Source: CANDYO01 sp964627795
GTDB lineage: Bacteria > Pseudomonadota > Alphaproteobacteria > Rickettsiales > CANDYO01
Direction: 5' to 3'
DNA: 64,000 nucleotides
NCBI GenBank assembly: GCA_964627795.1
Contig: CAZVLF010000003.1
Location: forward strand, 62,001-126,000
The translations under genes were made by a program, and so were the position numbers. The notes under the pieces are model-generated. The model searched no databases. It was not told where the DNA came from and saw only the letters and a list, made by a program, of their open reading frames with translations. Shown piece by piece: positions 26,804 through 35,604 of the stretch; position 1 is the stretch's first letter, and each line of letters starts with the position of its first letter.

Positions 26804-28633
26804 ATGTATACATATATAAACAAGTTTTTTAACTCTATGGTTAATTCAATTTTCAACTATCTACAATGGATAGATGGATCACACCCACAATTAAATTCTT
26901 GGTCAATATTATATGGATCAAGGAATGAAGTGGAAGTTACTCAAAGAATATTAAAATTTGCCAATCAGCACGTGAATGAAAGAGCAAAGTTTTTTAAAAT
27001 ATTGTATAATAATACAGATACAGTTGATTGCACGATTCAAGGTATTACAGGAAGCTTGTTTTATATTTACTCAAGCACCAATTCTAAAAACATTTGCTAC
27101 TTAAGCCCAAATATACAACATTCTCTATCTATTATTGCAAATTCAACTCATATACCATTTTATAAAAAGCTAATAGGTTATAATGATGTTCACTTTGAAT
27201 TATTTTCTAATTATCCTGAGCTTCTTCAAAGAAAAATTGAATTACCAATTGGATCAACCTTAATAAGAACAATCCCTTCAAATCACACTTTAATGAAGAG
27301 TCATGTAGAAGAAATAATGCTTCATTCTTTATTAAACCATAATAGTAACCCGTACATTAAGTTTATATATTATTTACTCAATAATTTAGAAGAAAATATG
27401 TTTATTATAATAACACCAAATGGCTTAAATATTTTTTCAACCGATATAAGCACTTTAATGGATTTTACTGATCAAGGTCTTGCTTCTTGGCAATATAAGC
27501 AAATAACTAATTTTGTTGCTTTCGTCAAAAATTATAATTTAAATCAAATAAATTATAATCAAGAAGAATATATGCATGAAGTTAATTTTTTCTTTAATAA
27601 GTTTAGCCAAAATAAAAACTTAAAAGATTATAAACAGAATTTGAGTTTTGTTCGGCTTAAAGAACTACTGTTATTTAGTTACTTAGTTAGAGAAGATATT
27701 TTAAAAATAGAAGCTCTTATTAATGAAGGAGTTTCAGTAAATGCTCAACTATTAAATGGTATAAAACCTCTTTACTGGGCAGTAGAGAAAAATAAATACT
27801 TTATGGCTAAGTTTCTTATCAATGCTGGAGCTGAAATTGATGCTGCAAGAATTGATAATAATACCACCGCATTAATTGCAGCGGTGAGAAATAATAATTA
27901 TAATATTACTAAACTTCTTTTAGATTCAAGCGCTAATGTTAACCTTATAGATGCAAATGGTGCTTCAGCTTTAATTTATGCCGCAAAATTAGGTAATAAT
28001 ATAATTGCAGAAGAACTAATTAATTTTAAAGCAGAGGTTAATTTAGAGGATAAAAATGGTTTAACGCCATTAGTTTACACAGCTTTAAAAGGGAATGAAG
28101 TTATAATGAGCTTAATGTTAAAAGCGTTAAACCTTAAAACAAATTTAGCATCAGAAAATTTAATACTAACAGTGTTAAGAAATGGTCAATTAGAAAGTAA
28201 TAAAATTATAAGAACTTTATTGAAGCATTATAACAATAATTTAAGTAATTTATTTGAAGAAGACTCACCTTTATGTGCTTCTTTAATCAATACCAACAAA
28301 CAGGTGCTTAATTTGGTTTTAACTAATGGTTTGCACTCAACTTTACAAGATAAGCAATATTATGATTGTATAATATTAGCAACTGATGTACAGAAAATAA
28401 AGATAGAAGCATATGAAAAAAACCCTATCAATTATATTATAAAATATTCTGAAAACCCTGAACATATTCAATACTCATTAGATATTTTAGCTAAACTAAC
28501 TTTTGCACATAACTTAATAGATCTAAATTTTAAAGCGGAAGATTGTTTAAGCAAAATCAATTCTACAATAGATAAAAATCAAGTTTTACAACTGTGCGGA
28601 AGCTCAGGTACAGAGGATTTTTTACCAGACTAA
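26804..28633 (+). CDS. Ankyrin repeat protein, candidate effector
   Basis: 609 aa. Residues about 290-445 carry four or five ankyrin repeats (ALINEGVSVNAQLLNGIKPLYWAVEKNKYFMAKFLINAGAEIDA, TALIAAVRNNNYNITKLLLDSSANVNLIDANGASALIYAAKLGN in outline). The N-terminal 280 residues and the C-terminal 160 are not recognised; there is no signal peptide. Ankyrin repeats mediate protein-protein binding, and in Rickettsiales many such proteins are type IV secretion effectors. It sits directly downstream of the 81-aa gene and upstream of a 99-aa unknown on the same strand. Confidence 0.75.
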   Translation: MYTYINKFFNSMVNSIFNYLQWIDGSHPQLNSWSILYGSRNEVEVTQRILKFANQHVNERAKFFKILYNNTDTVDCTIQGITGSLFYIYSSTNSKNICYLSPNIQHSLSIIANSTHIPFYKKLIGYNDVHFELFSNYPELLQRKIELPIGSTLIRTIPSNHTLMKSHVEEIMLHSLLNHNSNPYIKFIYYLLNNLEENMFIIITPNGLNIFSTDISTLMDFTDQGLASWQYKQITNFVAFVKNYNLNQINYNQEEYMHEVNFFFNKFSQNKNLKDYKQNLSFVRLKELLLFSYLVREDILKIEALINEGVSVNAQLLNGIKPLYWAVEKNKYFMAKFLINAGAEIDAARIDNNTTALIAAVRNNNYNITKLLLDSSANVNLIDANGASALIYAAKLGNNIIAEELINFKAEVNLEDKNGLTPLVYTALKGNEVIMSLMLKALNLKTNLASENLILTVLRNGQLESNKIIRTLLKHYNNNLSNLFEEDSPLCASLINTNKQVLNLVLTNGLHSTLQDKQYYDCIILATDVQKIKIEAYEKNPINYIIKYSENPEHIQYSLDILAKLTFAHNLIDLNFKAEDCLSKINSTIDKNQVLQLCGSSGTEDFLPD

Positions 28634-28671
28634 TAAAAATTTGAATGATATTACTCAGTAGGAGATTACTT

Positions 28672-28971
28672 ATGACGATAGAAATATTAAATGGAAATCA
28701 TGAAAATAGCGAATTAGCGTGCAAGAATATTGGATTTGACTATAATTTGCCTGTTCTTCAATCTCAATTATTTATCAATGAAATAGTAGATGACTTTAGT
28801 TTAAGTTATATAATAAAAAATTTCTTTGGTTTAGAGCATTGCGTTTCACCTTATTTAAAAGCAATTGGTCCTGCTGTAGTTGGAGCTATGCCTATTTGCT
28901 TAAGTTATTTAAAATATTCTAATTTAGGGTTACATATGGCTATTGATTTGCATATAGATGAATATTTTTAA
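28672..28971 (+). CDS. Hypothetical protein (99 aa)
   Basis: The start at 28672 is chosen because AGGAG lies 8 bases before it; an upstream in-frame start at 28645 has no such site. The protein is not recognised. It has a mid-protein hydrophobic patch (YLKAIGPAVVGAMPICLSYL) and ends in DLHIDEYF. It follows the ankyrin gene by 38 bases and may share its transcript. About 200 bases without a gene follow. Confidence 0.5.
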   Translation: MTIEILNGNHENSELACKNIGFDYNLPVLQSQLFINEIVDDFSLSYIIKNFFGLEHCVSPYLKAIGPAVVGAMPICLSYLKYSNLGLHMAIDLHIDEYF

Positions 28972-29169
28972 GTTATCATTTTTTCTTCTAACAAAAATTT
29001 TTTATAGTTACTATTATTAGTAAGATATTATAAAAAGGAATGTACTTTTCAAATAAATCTATATTAGTGTTCCTGCTTTAAAATTGGCCATAGAAGAGTT
29101 CTGCATGTTTTTATTTTTTAATAATAAATCTTAAAATAATGTTTATTTTTTGCTTAAAGTAATTTATGG

Positions 29170-30426
29170 CTACATTTCGCTAGCAATAAGAAATTTATCT
29201 TCAAAATTTTCAATAGTTGCTTCTATAATATCTCCAACTTTATAAGAAGGAGAAAGCTTTACTTGAAGGAAGTTTTCACTTCTTCCTAAGCCTTCTTGTT
29301 CTACAATGATTTTATATTTTTGGTCAATTGCTGATTGCATGAATTTTTGTAATTCTTTTTGTCCTTCAATGCGAAGTTTTTCAGCTCTTTCTTTACGAAT
29401 AGCCTTAGCTACTTGAGGCATTTTTGCAGCTGGAGTATTAGCTCTTGCAGAATAGGGGAAAACATGAAGAAGTTGAAGCCCAGCTTCAGAAATTAGGTTA
29501 AAAGTATTAGCAAACATTTCTTCTGACTCTGTTGGAAACCCTGCAATAATATCAGCTCCAAAAACGATATTTGGCCTTAAAGCTCTTAAATTATGGCAAA
29601 AATCTATAACTTGTTGGCGGTTATGTCTTCTTTTCATTCTCTTTAAAATCATATCATCGCCAGCCTGAAGGCTGATATGTATATGGGGCATAACCCTTGG
29701 TTCGTGAGCAAGTAGTTCAAAAAGGAGGGGGTCAATTTCAGCAACGTCAATAGAAGATAGCCTTAACATTGGTAAATCAGGCACTAGTTTTAAAAGTCTT
29801 TGCACCATTTCACCAAGGGTAGGAGTTCCAGGTAAATCAAGTCCAAAATCAGTTATATCAACTCCAGTTAAAACAAGTTCTTTATATCCGTTATCTACAA
29901 GTTTTTTAGCTTGTTCAACAATTGAAGCTATAGGAACGCTCCGGCTGTTTCCACGAGCATAAGGAATAGTACAGAAAGTGCAGCGATGATTGCACCCATT
30001 TTGAATTTGAACGAAACTTCTAACTTTACCTTCAAAGCTACTAACAATATGGCCAGCTGTTTCCTTAACTGACATTATATCATTAACTAAAACTTTTAAA
30101 TCTTCTTGAGGAACACTTAAATCATAATTCCTTTTATCAAATTTTTCTTGGTTCCCTAAAACTTTATCTACTTCTGGCATTTGAGCAAACTTAGTTGGAT
30201 CAAGCTGCGCTGCACAACCGGTGACAATTATTTTTTTATGAGGATTTTCTCTTTTTGCTTTTCTAATAGCTTGAACTGCTTGCTTTTCAGCTTCTTTAGT
30301 AACAGCACATGTGTTAAAGACTATAACATCTTCATTAATATTAGATCTTTTTAACTGCTCTTTGATAGCCTCACTTTCATAAATATTTAACCTACAGCCA
30401 AAAGTAACTATTTCGCTATTATTCAT
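29170..30426 (-). CDS. mtaB: tRNA t6A37 methylthiotransferase
   Basis: 418 aa radical-SAM methylthiotransferase. The N-terminal domain holds the first-cluster cysteines (TFGCRLNIYES, FNTCAVTKEAE, VTGCAAQ). The radical-SAM motif CNHRCTFCTIPYARG follows near residue 148, then the TRAM domain at the C-terminus. The TFGCRLN start and CTFCTIPYARG point to MtaB rather than MiaB or RimO. It converts t6A37 to ms2t6A37 in tRNAs reading ANN codons. Its ATG overlaps the dapF stop by one base, so it is in an operon with dapF and the lipoprotein gene. Confidence 0.88.
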   Translation of the reverse strand: MNNSEIVTFGCRLNIYESEAIKEQLKRSNINEDVIVFNTCAVTKEAEKQAVQAIRKAKRENPHKKIIVTGCAAQLDPTKFAQMPEVDKVLGNQEKFDKRNYDLSVPQEDLKVLVNDIMSVKETAGHIVSSFEGKVRSFVQIQNGCNHRCTFCTIPYARGNSRSVPIASIVEQAKKLVDNGYKELVLTGVDITDFGLDLPGTPTLGEMVQRLLKLVPDLPMLRLSSIDVAEIDPLLFELLAHEPRVMPHIHISLQAGDDMILKRMKRRHNRQQVIDFCHNLRALRPNIVFGADIIAGFPTESEEMFANTFNLISEAGLQLLHVFPYSARANTPAAKMPQVAKAIRKERAEKLRIEGQKELQKFMQSAIDQKYKIIVEQEGLGRSENFLQVKLSPSYKVGDIIEATIENFEDKFLIASEM

Positions 30427-31175
30427 TAAATAAATCCTCTGTAGTTTATGTTTGCTTCTCCAGCCATAAATATATCATCATTTACAAGTGATATATTTAA
30501 ATTTCCGCCAGGTTGTTTTATTGTTACTTCTTTCTTAATTAAACCTTTATTATAAAGCAAGAAAAAAGTTGCGCATGCAGCAGTTCCACAAGCTTCGGTT
30601 GCACCACACCCTCTTTCCCATACTTTTAATTCAACTTCATCATCTTTAATAACTTTAGCAAAATCTACATTAACCCGGTTTGGAAAACGTTTGTCACTTT
30701 CTATTATAGGACCTAGTTTCTTGTAATCTCCCTTATAGTCTAAAACAACAAGATGAGGATTACCAATTTCAACCAGATCTCCCTTAACGGCATCAAATTC
30801 TATGTTTTTTTGAGTTATTTTGGCTTTTCCCATATTGACTTTAATCTGATTTCCTAATGAAGTGGCTGTGATAATTCTTTCAAGTGTGGCTATAGTAACT
30901 TTATTAGTTTTATTTTCTTCTAAATATAATTTAGCAACACATCTTGTTCCATTGCCGCAAGCAGAAACTTCTAAGCCGTCGCGGTTAAAAATACGCATTT
31001 TTATATGTGCTTCTAAAGAATTTTCAATTAGTAATAGCTGGTCAAAACCAACTGATCTTTTATAATCTGAAAGAGCGATAATTTCTTCTTTAGATAGCTC
31101 GATGTTTACATAACGCCCATCTATAACTATAAAATCATTTCCATGGGCATTCATTTTAACAAAATTTAATGTCAT
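30426..31175 (-). CDS. dapF: Diaminopimelate epimerase
   Basis: 249 aa, slightly short for the family. The two catalytic cysteines are Cys73 in SACGNGTRCVA and Cys196 in GATEACGTAACA. The N-terminal KMNAHGNDFIVID is the family signature. It makes meso-diaminopimelate for lysine and peptidoglycan, so it complements murD in this window. The start overlaps the stop of the upstream lipoprotein gene (ATGA) and its stop overlaps mtaB. Confidence 0.92.
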   Translation of the reverse strand: MTLNFVKMNAHGNDFIVIDGRYVNIELSKEEIIALSDYKRSVGFDQLLLIENSLEAHIKMRIFNRDGLEVSACGNGTRCVAKLYLEENKTNKVTIATLERIITATSLGNQIKVNMGKAKITQKNIEFDAVKGDLVEIGNPHLVVLDYKGDYKKLGPIIESDKRFPNRVNVDFAKVIKDDEVELKVWERGCGATEACGTAACATFFLLYNKGLIKKEVTIKQPGGNLNISLVNDDIFMAGEANINYRGFI

Positions 31176-32308
31176 TGAGGATTTTCCATAACTTTAAACT
31201 GTTTGTTATGAACTTCTAAAACAGGAATTTGATATATTGCTAAACCCTCAGAATTAAACTTAAAATCTGCATATTTACCAAAATCATCATTATTTATAAT
31301 AATGTTTCTTTTGTTTAAGAGCTGCTGGTCTTTATCCATTTTTGCTAACATTAAAACTCCATTATAAGCAGCATAAGTTATATTTGATGGTTTATACTTA
31401 AAATATTTATGATATTCACGCGCAAATTTGGCTGGATAAAAATTATGTTGAAGTAAAATTGCGTTTTCAAAATTATTTAATTTTAGCAAACTATCATAGT
31501 GCCATGCTTGGCTTCCTACTAATCTTGCTTTAACGGAATATTTAGCTAAATTTGCTTCAAGTCTATTTAAATTTTCTCCACCCTGCGGCATAAATATAGC
31601 TGATTTATCGGAAGAAACACTAATTAAACTAGAGAGAAATTCACTCATTACTTGGTCAATATTTTCAGTTCCATACCAATTTATATTATATGTTGTTTTA
31701 TCTTTAGCTGATAAAATTTTAGTTACTGATTCTTCTATCATTTTTCCATATTTACTGCTTGGAAGAAGTAAATGGTAATCACTTATGCCTTGGCTAATTG
31801 CATACCTGGTTAAAATTTCTGCTTGAACAGATGGAGATACGCCTAGCACTAATAAGGAATCATCTTTAAGGGTTGAATCATTTGATAGGCTTAAAATAGT
31901 AATTTCTTTTCCTTCTATTGTTTTTACTAAAGTTTCAGTTTCATTCGCAAAAATAGGGCCTAAAATAATTTTTATGTTTTGATTAATAAGTGAACTAACT
32001 ACTGATTCAGGAGAAGAGTTAAGCAATTCTGAATCTATAGGAATTAAATTAATATTTGGATTATTAGCTTCCATTAACGCTAATTGAGCAGCTCCTAAAA
32101 TAGATTCTGCTGTTTTGTCCTTTTCATTGTAAAGTGGGACTAATACTGCTATATTAACTTGATTTGGATCTTGCTCAGGAGTTATAGCTTCCTTGCTTGA
32201 AATTTCTTTCTCGGGGATTACATTACCAGTGCTTGTTGACTGATTATCGGTGGTGGTACAGGAAGATATTAATAATAATATACTTGATAAAATAAAAAAA
32301 GATCTCAT
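31172..32308 (-). CDS. LpoA/YraM-like lipoprotein, penicillin-binding protein activator
   Basis: The start is set at 32308 because it gives a proper lipoprotein signal, MRSFFILSSILLLISSC, with a lipobox ISSC; a longer frame reaches into rsmI and lacks a signal. 378 aa. The mature part is a periplasmic-binding-protein fold: NIAVLVPLYNEKDKTAESILGAAQLALMEA, LILGPIFANET-like IKIILGPIFANETE, then SQGISDYHLLLPSSKYG. This matches the LpoA/YraM C-terminal domain, which activates PBP1A, or a related Leu-binding-like lipoprotein. It is divergent from rsmI, a common arrangement. It probably sits in the outer membrane facing the periplasm. Confidence 0.75.
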   Translation of the reverse strand: MRSFFILSSILLLISSCTTTDNQSTSTGNVIPEKEISSKEAITPEQDPNQVNIAVLVPLYNEKDKTAESILGAAQLALMEANNPNINLIPIDSELLNSSPESVVSSLINQNIKIILGPIFANETETLVKTIEGKEITILSLSNDSTLKDDSLLVLGVSPSVQAEILTRYAISQGISDYHLLLPSSKYGKMIEESVTKILSAKDKTTYNINWYGTENIDQVMSEFLSSLISVSSDKSAIFMPQGGENLNRLEANLAKYSVKARLVGSQAWHYDSLLKLNNFENAILLQHNFYPAKFAREYHKYFKYKPSNITYAAYNGVLMLAKMDKDQQLLNKRNIIINNDDFGKYADFKFNSEGLAIYQIPVLEVHNKQFKVMENPQ

Positions 32309-32354
32309 AAGTTTATAAACTCTAATAATTGATAGATTAATTATAGCTAAAAAA

Positions 32355-33197
32355 ATGCAAAACAAAATCGGAAAATTATCTATTGTATCAACTCCTATTG
32401 GAAATTTAGGTGACATTACACTAAGAGCTATAGAAACCTTAAAAGCAGTTGATCTTATTATATGTGAAGATTCAAGAATTACTAATAGATTGCTAAAGCA
32501 TTTGCTGATTGAAAAAACTTTATTTATCTATAATGATCATAGTGATGAAACTGCAAGGGATAAAATTATTGATAAGTTGAATCAAGGTCTAAATATAGCT
32601 TTGGTTTCTGATGCAGGAACGCCTTTAATTTCAGATCCTGGTTATAAACTAGTTTTAGAGTTAAACAAACAGGGAATTGAAGTTGATGTTGTACCTGGGG
32701 CTTGTTCACCAATAGCTGCTTTATGCATTTCTGGAATTCCATCTGATAGATTCATGTTTACAGGTTTTATTCCCTCGAAAGATTCAGCTAAAGAAAAATT
32801 ATTTGAAGAGTTAAAAACTTATAAAACCTCACTTATATTTTTTGAATCTGCACAAAGATTGGAAAATACTTTGAGTATGATGAAAAAATTTTTTAGTGCA
32901 AGAAAAGTTGCTGTAATAAAAGAATTAACTAAATTATACCAACAAGCAATTAATGCATCTATTGATGAGATTATTGATTATTTTGAAAAAAATCCTGATA
33001 AATTAAAAGGCGAAATTATTATTATAGTTGCTCCACCAAATGAAAATGAAGGTTTAAATTTTGATGATATTGAAGCAGAACTATCAACATTATTAAATTC
33101 AATGAGTGTTAAAGATGCTGTGGAGTTAGTATCAAGAAATAATGAGCTTCCTAAAAAACAAATATATAAACTAGCTTTAAGTTTAAAATCTAAATGA
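32355..33197 (+). CDS. rsmI: 16S rRNA 2'-O-ribose C1402 methyltransferase
   Basis: 280 aa tetrapyrrole-methylase-fold enzyme. The N-terminus LSIVSTPIGNLGDITLRAIETLKAVDLIICEDSR is the RsmI signature, and VSDAGTPLISDPGYKLV and VVPGACSPIAALCISGIPSDRFMFTGFIP are also conserved. It uses SAM to methylate C1402 of 16S rRNA. It is divergent from the lipoprotein gene (46-base gap) and its last 8 bases overlap the convergent lipase gene. Confidence 0.93.
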   Translation: MQNKIGKLSIVSTPIGNLGDITLRAIETLKAVDLIICEDSRITNRLLKHLLIEKTLFIYNDHSDETARDKIIDKLNQGLNIALVSDAGTPLISDPGYKLVLELNKQGIEVDVVPGACSPIAALCISGIPSDRFMFTGFIPSKDSAKEKLFEELKTYKTSLIFFESAQRLENTLSMMKKFFSARKVAVIKELTKLYQQAINASIDEIIDYFEKNPDKLKGEIIIIVAPPNENEGLNFDDIEAELSTLLNSMSVKDAVELVSRNNELPKKQIYKLALSLKSK

Positions 33198-34440
33198 TTG
33201 ATTTAGACTTATTTTTATTATTATTAGGAGTTTGTAAACTTTGCGAATGTGAAGTTTTTGTTTCTTCAATAAATTCTCTTCCTTGAGATAAAATTTGGTT
33301 AGTCTTAGGCCTAGCTATAGGTTTGAACTCATTTAATGATTCACTTCCATTCGGGGAGATTAAGCTATCTTCAAAGTTAAATTCTTGCACGGTTTTTGAC
33401 GATGAAGATTTTGAGGAAAAAGGGCTATCAAAAGTTGTTATACTAAAGGATCTACTCCCTTTAGAAGTAGGGCTAGATCTATTTGAATCAAATATATTTA
33501 ATTCTCCTAAGTAATCTACAGCTCTTTTAAACTGAGTAATTACATCAGGAGAAGAAGTTTTTGTTCTGTTTTGCTCTAAGAGAGTTTTCTCAACGTCTGA
33601 GAGGGGTTTAAAATTTGAATTATTTATGTCGGGAGACGAATCTGGGGATGAAGATAAAAAGCTAACAACAGTTGAGCTTCTATTTCTAGGAGAGCTCGCT
33701 TTAAGGTGAGTATAAGTGTCTCCCATTGCATGACCATAAATGGAATGTCCTGCATCTGTTAAAATTTCTACCCCAGCATGACCATAATTTAATCTAGCAA
33801 TAGGATAATTAGGTATTGGATCTTTCACGTCATTTATTCTTATACAAGGGACATATTTATCAAATTCCTGAGCTGTTTCTTTTGAAAAAACTTTTGGAGT
33901 GCCGAAAGTTATACAACTTATATTTTCTTTTCCTTTAGAAGCAAGCTTTAAAGCAGCTATTGAAGCAGTTGCACCTCCAAGACTATGACCACAAAAAACT
34001 ATTTTTCTATTTTCATTTTCATAGTTAGATAATTTTACTATCATATCAGACTCAGAAATTAAAAATTCTCTTAAGAAACCCTCATGAATCTTCATATCTT
34101 TAGGGCCATCAATTGTGTCCATTTCTAGAGGAATTTGATTAGCGCGTGAATCATTATAAACTTCTTTGATTTTACTTAAAGATGTTCCTCTATATGCCAC
34201 AAAAATTGTATCATCTGTAATTATTAAGCATCCAGCAGGTTCTTTATGTAGTTTGCTACTTGTTACATATTCTTTTTCAAATTCTATTATATGTATATTA
34301 GTAGTTGGGTGATTATTAATTAGGTCTTCAATAAGAAGCTCATTTGCCTCAGCTGTATTTTTATAATACTTATATGCAAGTTTAGAAGCATCGCGAGCAG
34401 CATGAATTAAGTTGTCATCAAATTCTTCGTTACTTGGCAT
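33190..34440 (-). CDS. Class 3 lipase with a disordered tail, candidate effector
   Basis: 416 aa. The first 250 residues are a lipase_3 alpha/beta hydrolase: nucleophile elbow FCGHSLGGATAS with Ser153, ITFGTPKV, Asp207 in NDVKDPIPNYPIARL, and a histidine in the HSIYGH...TYTHL stretch (237-245). It should cleave acyl ester bonds of glycerolipids. The last 165 residues are Ser/Pro/Lys-rich and likely unstructured (SPDSSPDINN, SSPTSKGSRS), ending in a basic tail (NNNKNKSKSII). No signal peptide is visible; a type IV secretion signal is possible. Its 3' end overlaps rsmI by 8 bases. Function against host lipid is inferred. Confidence 0.75.
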   Translation of the reverse strand: MPSNEEFDDNLIHAARDASKLAYKYYKNTAEANELLIEDLINNHPTTNIHIIEFEKEYVTSSKLHKEPAGCLIITDDTIFVAYRGTSLSKIKEVYNDSRANQIPLEMDTIDGPKDMKIHEGFLREFLISESDMIVKLSNYENENRKIVFCGHSLGGATASIAALKLASKGKENISCITFGTPKVFSKETAQEFDKYVPCIRINDVKDPIPNYPIARLNYGHAGVEILTDAGHSIYGHAMGDTYTHLKASSPRNRSSTVVSFLSSSPDSSPDINNSNFKPLSDVEKTLLEQNRTKTSSPDVITQFKRAVDYLGELNIFDSNRSSPTSKGSRSFSITTFDSPFSSKSSSSKTVQEFNFEDSLISPNGSESLNEFKPIARPKTNQILSQGREFIEETKTSHSQSLQTPNNNKNKSKSII

Positions 34441-34537
34441 ATAAACATATATCCTATAGTTAAATTTTAAAATAAGAATATATTAGAAATATTAAAAATA
34501 TGTTAAAATTAATTATAAAAAGATAGTAAAGTTTATG

Positions 34538-34554
34538 AAAAGCAAATTGCTTTT
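34538..34554. terminator. Small AAAAGC/GCTTTT hairpin, possible bidirectional terminator
   Basis: AAAAGC (34538-34543), a 5-base loop and GCTTTT (34549-34554) lie 22 bases beyond the stop of the minus-strand nucleotidyltransferase gene. T-runs occur on both strands but are short. Weak stem. Confidence 0.3.
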
Positions 34555-34575
34555 TTAAGAGTTTTTTAATGCTCA

Positions 34576-35472
34576 TTAATAATTTGCAATGTTGCATTTC
34601 CTTAGTTTTACTGATTTACCTTGTTGCTCTAATTTAAATTCACTATTTAAAAGATTAAATAGTTCTGCATCTGATTTGCTTACATTATTGAAATTAAAAT
34701 CATATGAAGCAAAATGCTTATATAATGTAGCAAGTGAACCTATGTCTTCCCACTCAAAATCAATAATAAATGCATTTAGTTTAGAAGTTTTTTGAGATAT
34801 TGCTTTATCAATAGATAATTTTTGGGGTAATTGTACTGGATAAAATTTATGAAATTCTTCTAAGAAAACTTCTGCTTTACCTATATATATACCAAGATTT
34901 TTATATGTTTTTTCACCAAGTTCGATGCTACTTTCTGGCTTCTCAACAAATTTCTTAACTGTAAAATAACTAGTTTTAATTTGAGAATCTAAAATTGCAT
35001 AGCCAAATTTATTGGAAATTAAATTTGTTTGTTCCACAAGAATATTAATTTTATCTTGGTTTAATTTAGTTAAAATACTAGCTAAATCATCATTATTATC
35101 AAAAAATATATGATCAGTTGGAAAAAAACTATATAAAGCTTGATCTAAATTATTGTGTGCTATTTTGCAAATATTGTAGATGGCCATAGCAGTATCAATT
35201 TTTTCAGGTTCAAAGTAAGTGATTAATTCATTAGGATTTAAGCCTAATTCAGTAATTTGTTCACTTACAACTTTTTGATGAAGAAGATTTGCGGTAATAA
35301 TAATATTTTGAGAGTTAGTTATCTTAAGACTTCTTATTAATGATAATTGGAAAGTTGATAAATCCAATAGAGGAATTTTTAAGAATTGTTTAGCTAGAAA
35401 ATTATTGCTCAATGGCCATAATCTTTCTCCTTTACCACCAGCAAGCAATATTATTTTGATATTTTCCTTCAA
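34576..35472 (-). CDS. Mannose-1-phosphate guanylyltransferase-like, short form
   Basis: 298 aa nucleotidyltransferase. The activator motif LLAGGKGERLWPLSNNFLAKQFLKI is the ManC/GMP form of GxGTRLWPLSR..PKQF. FFPTDHIFFDN, FVEKPESSIELG, YKNLGIYIGKAEVF and FIIDFEWEDIGSLATLYKHF are the later signatures. It would make GDP-mannose, or a related nucleotide sugar. It ends shortly after the catalytic domain (usual lengths are 350-480 aa), with no PMI cupin domain and a short C-terminus (KLRKCNIANY), and no other sugar-pathway genes are near. Confidence 0.75.
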   Translation of the reverse strand: MKENIKIILLAGGKGERLWPLSNNFLAKQFLKIPLLDLSTFQLSLIRSLKITNSQNIIITANLLHQKVVSEQITELGLNPNELITYFEPEKIDTAMAIYNICKIAHNNLDQALYSFFPTDHIFFDNNDDLASILTKLNQDKINILVEQTNLISNKFGYAILDSQIKTSYFTVKKFVEKPESSIELGEKTYKNLGIYIGKAEVFLEEFHKFYPVQLPQKLSIDKAISQKTSKLNAFIIDFEWEDIGSLATLYKHFASYDFNFNNVSKSDAELFNLLNSEFKLEQQGKSVKLRKCNIANY

Positions 35473-35543
35473 CTAAACACCTCGAAAAATTGAATATTCT
35501 AGCGAGTGTATACCAGATGCATTTTTATAAATCAAAATAAAAA

Positions 35544-35572
35544 TTGGTTTGAATTAAATTTATGGTTATATT
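35544..35572 (+). promoter_or_regulatory. Promoter of ligA
   Basis: TTGGTT (35544-35549) and TATATT (35567-35572) with a 17-base spacer; the predicted start is near 35579, 26 bases before the ATG, which is preceded by AAGGA. Confidence 0.45.
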
Positions 35573-35604
35573 TAGTGTTAAATAAGCAAATTTAAGGAAA
35601 AAAC

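Noticed and set aside
31172..32416. Longer start for the LpoA-like lipoprotein.
   Set aside because: It reaches into the divergent rsmI gene and hides the clear lipoprotein signal that begins at 32308.
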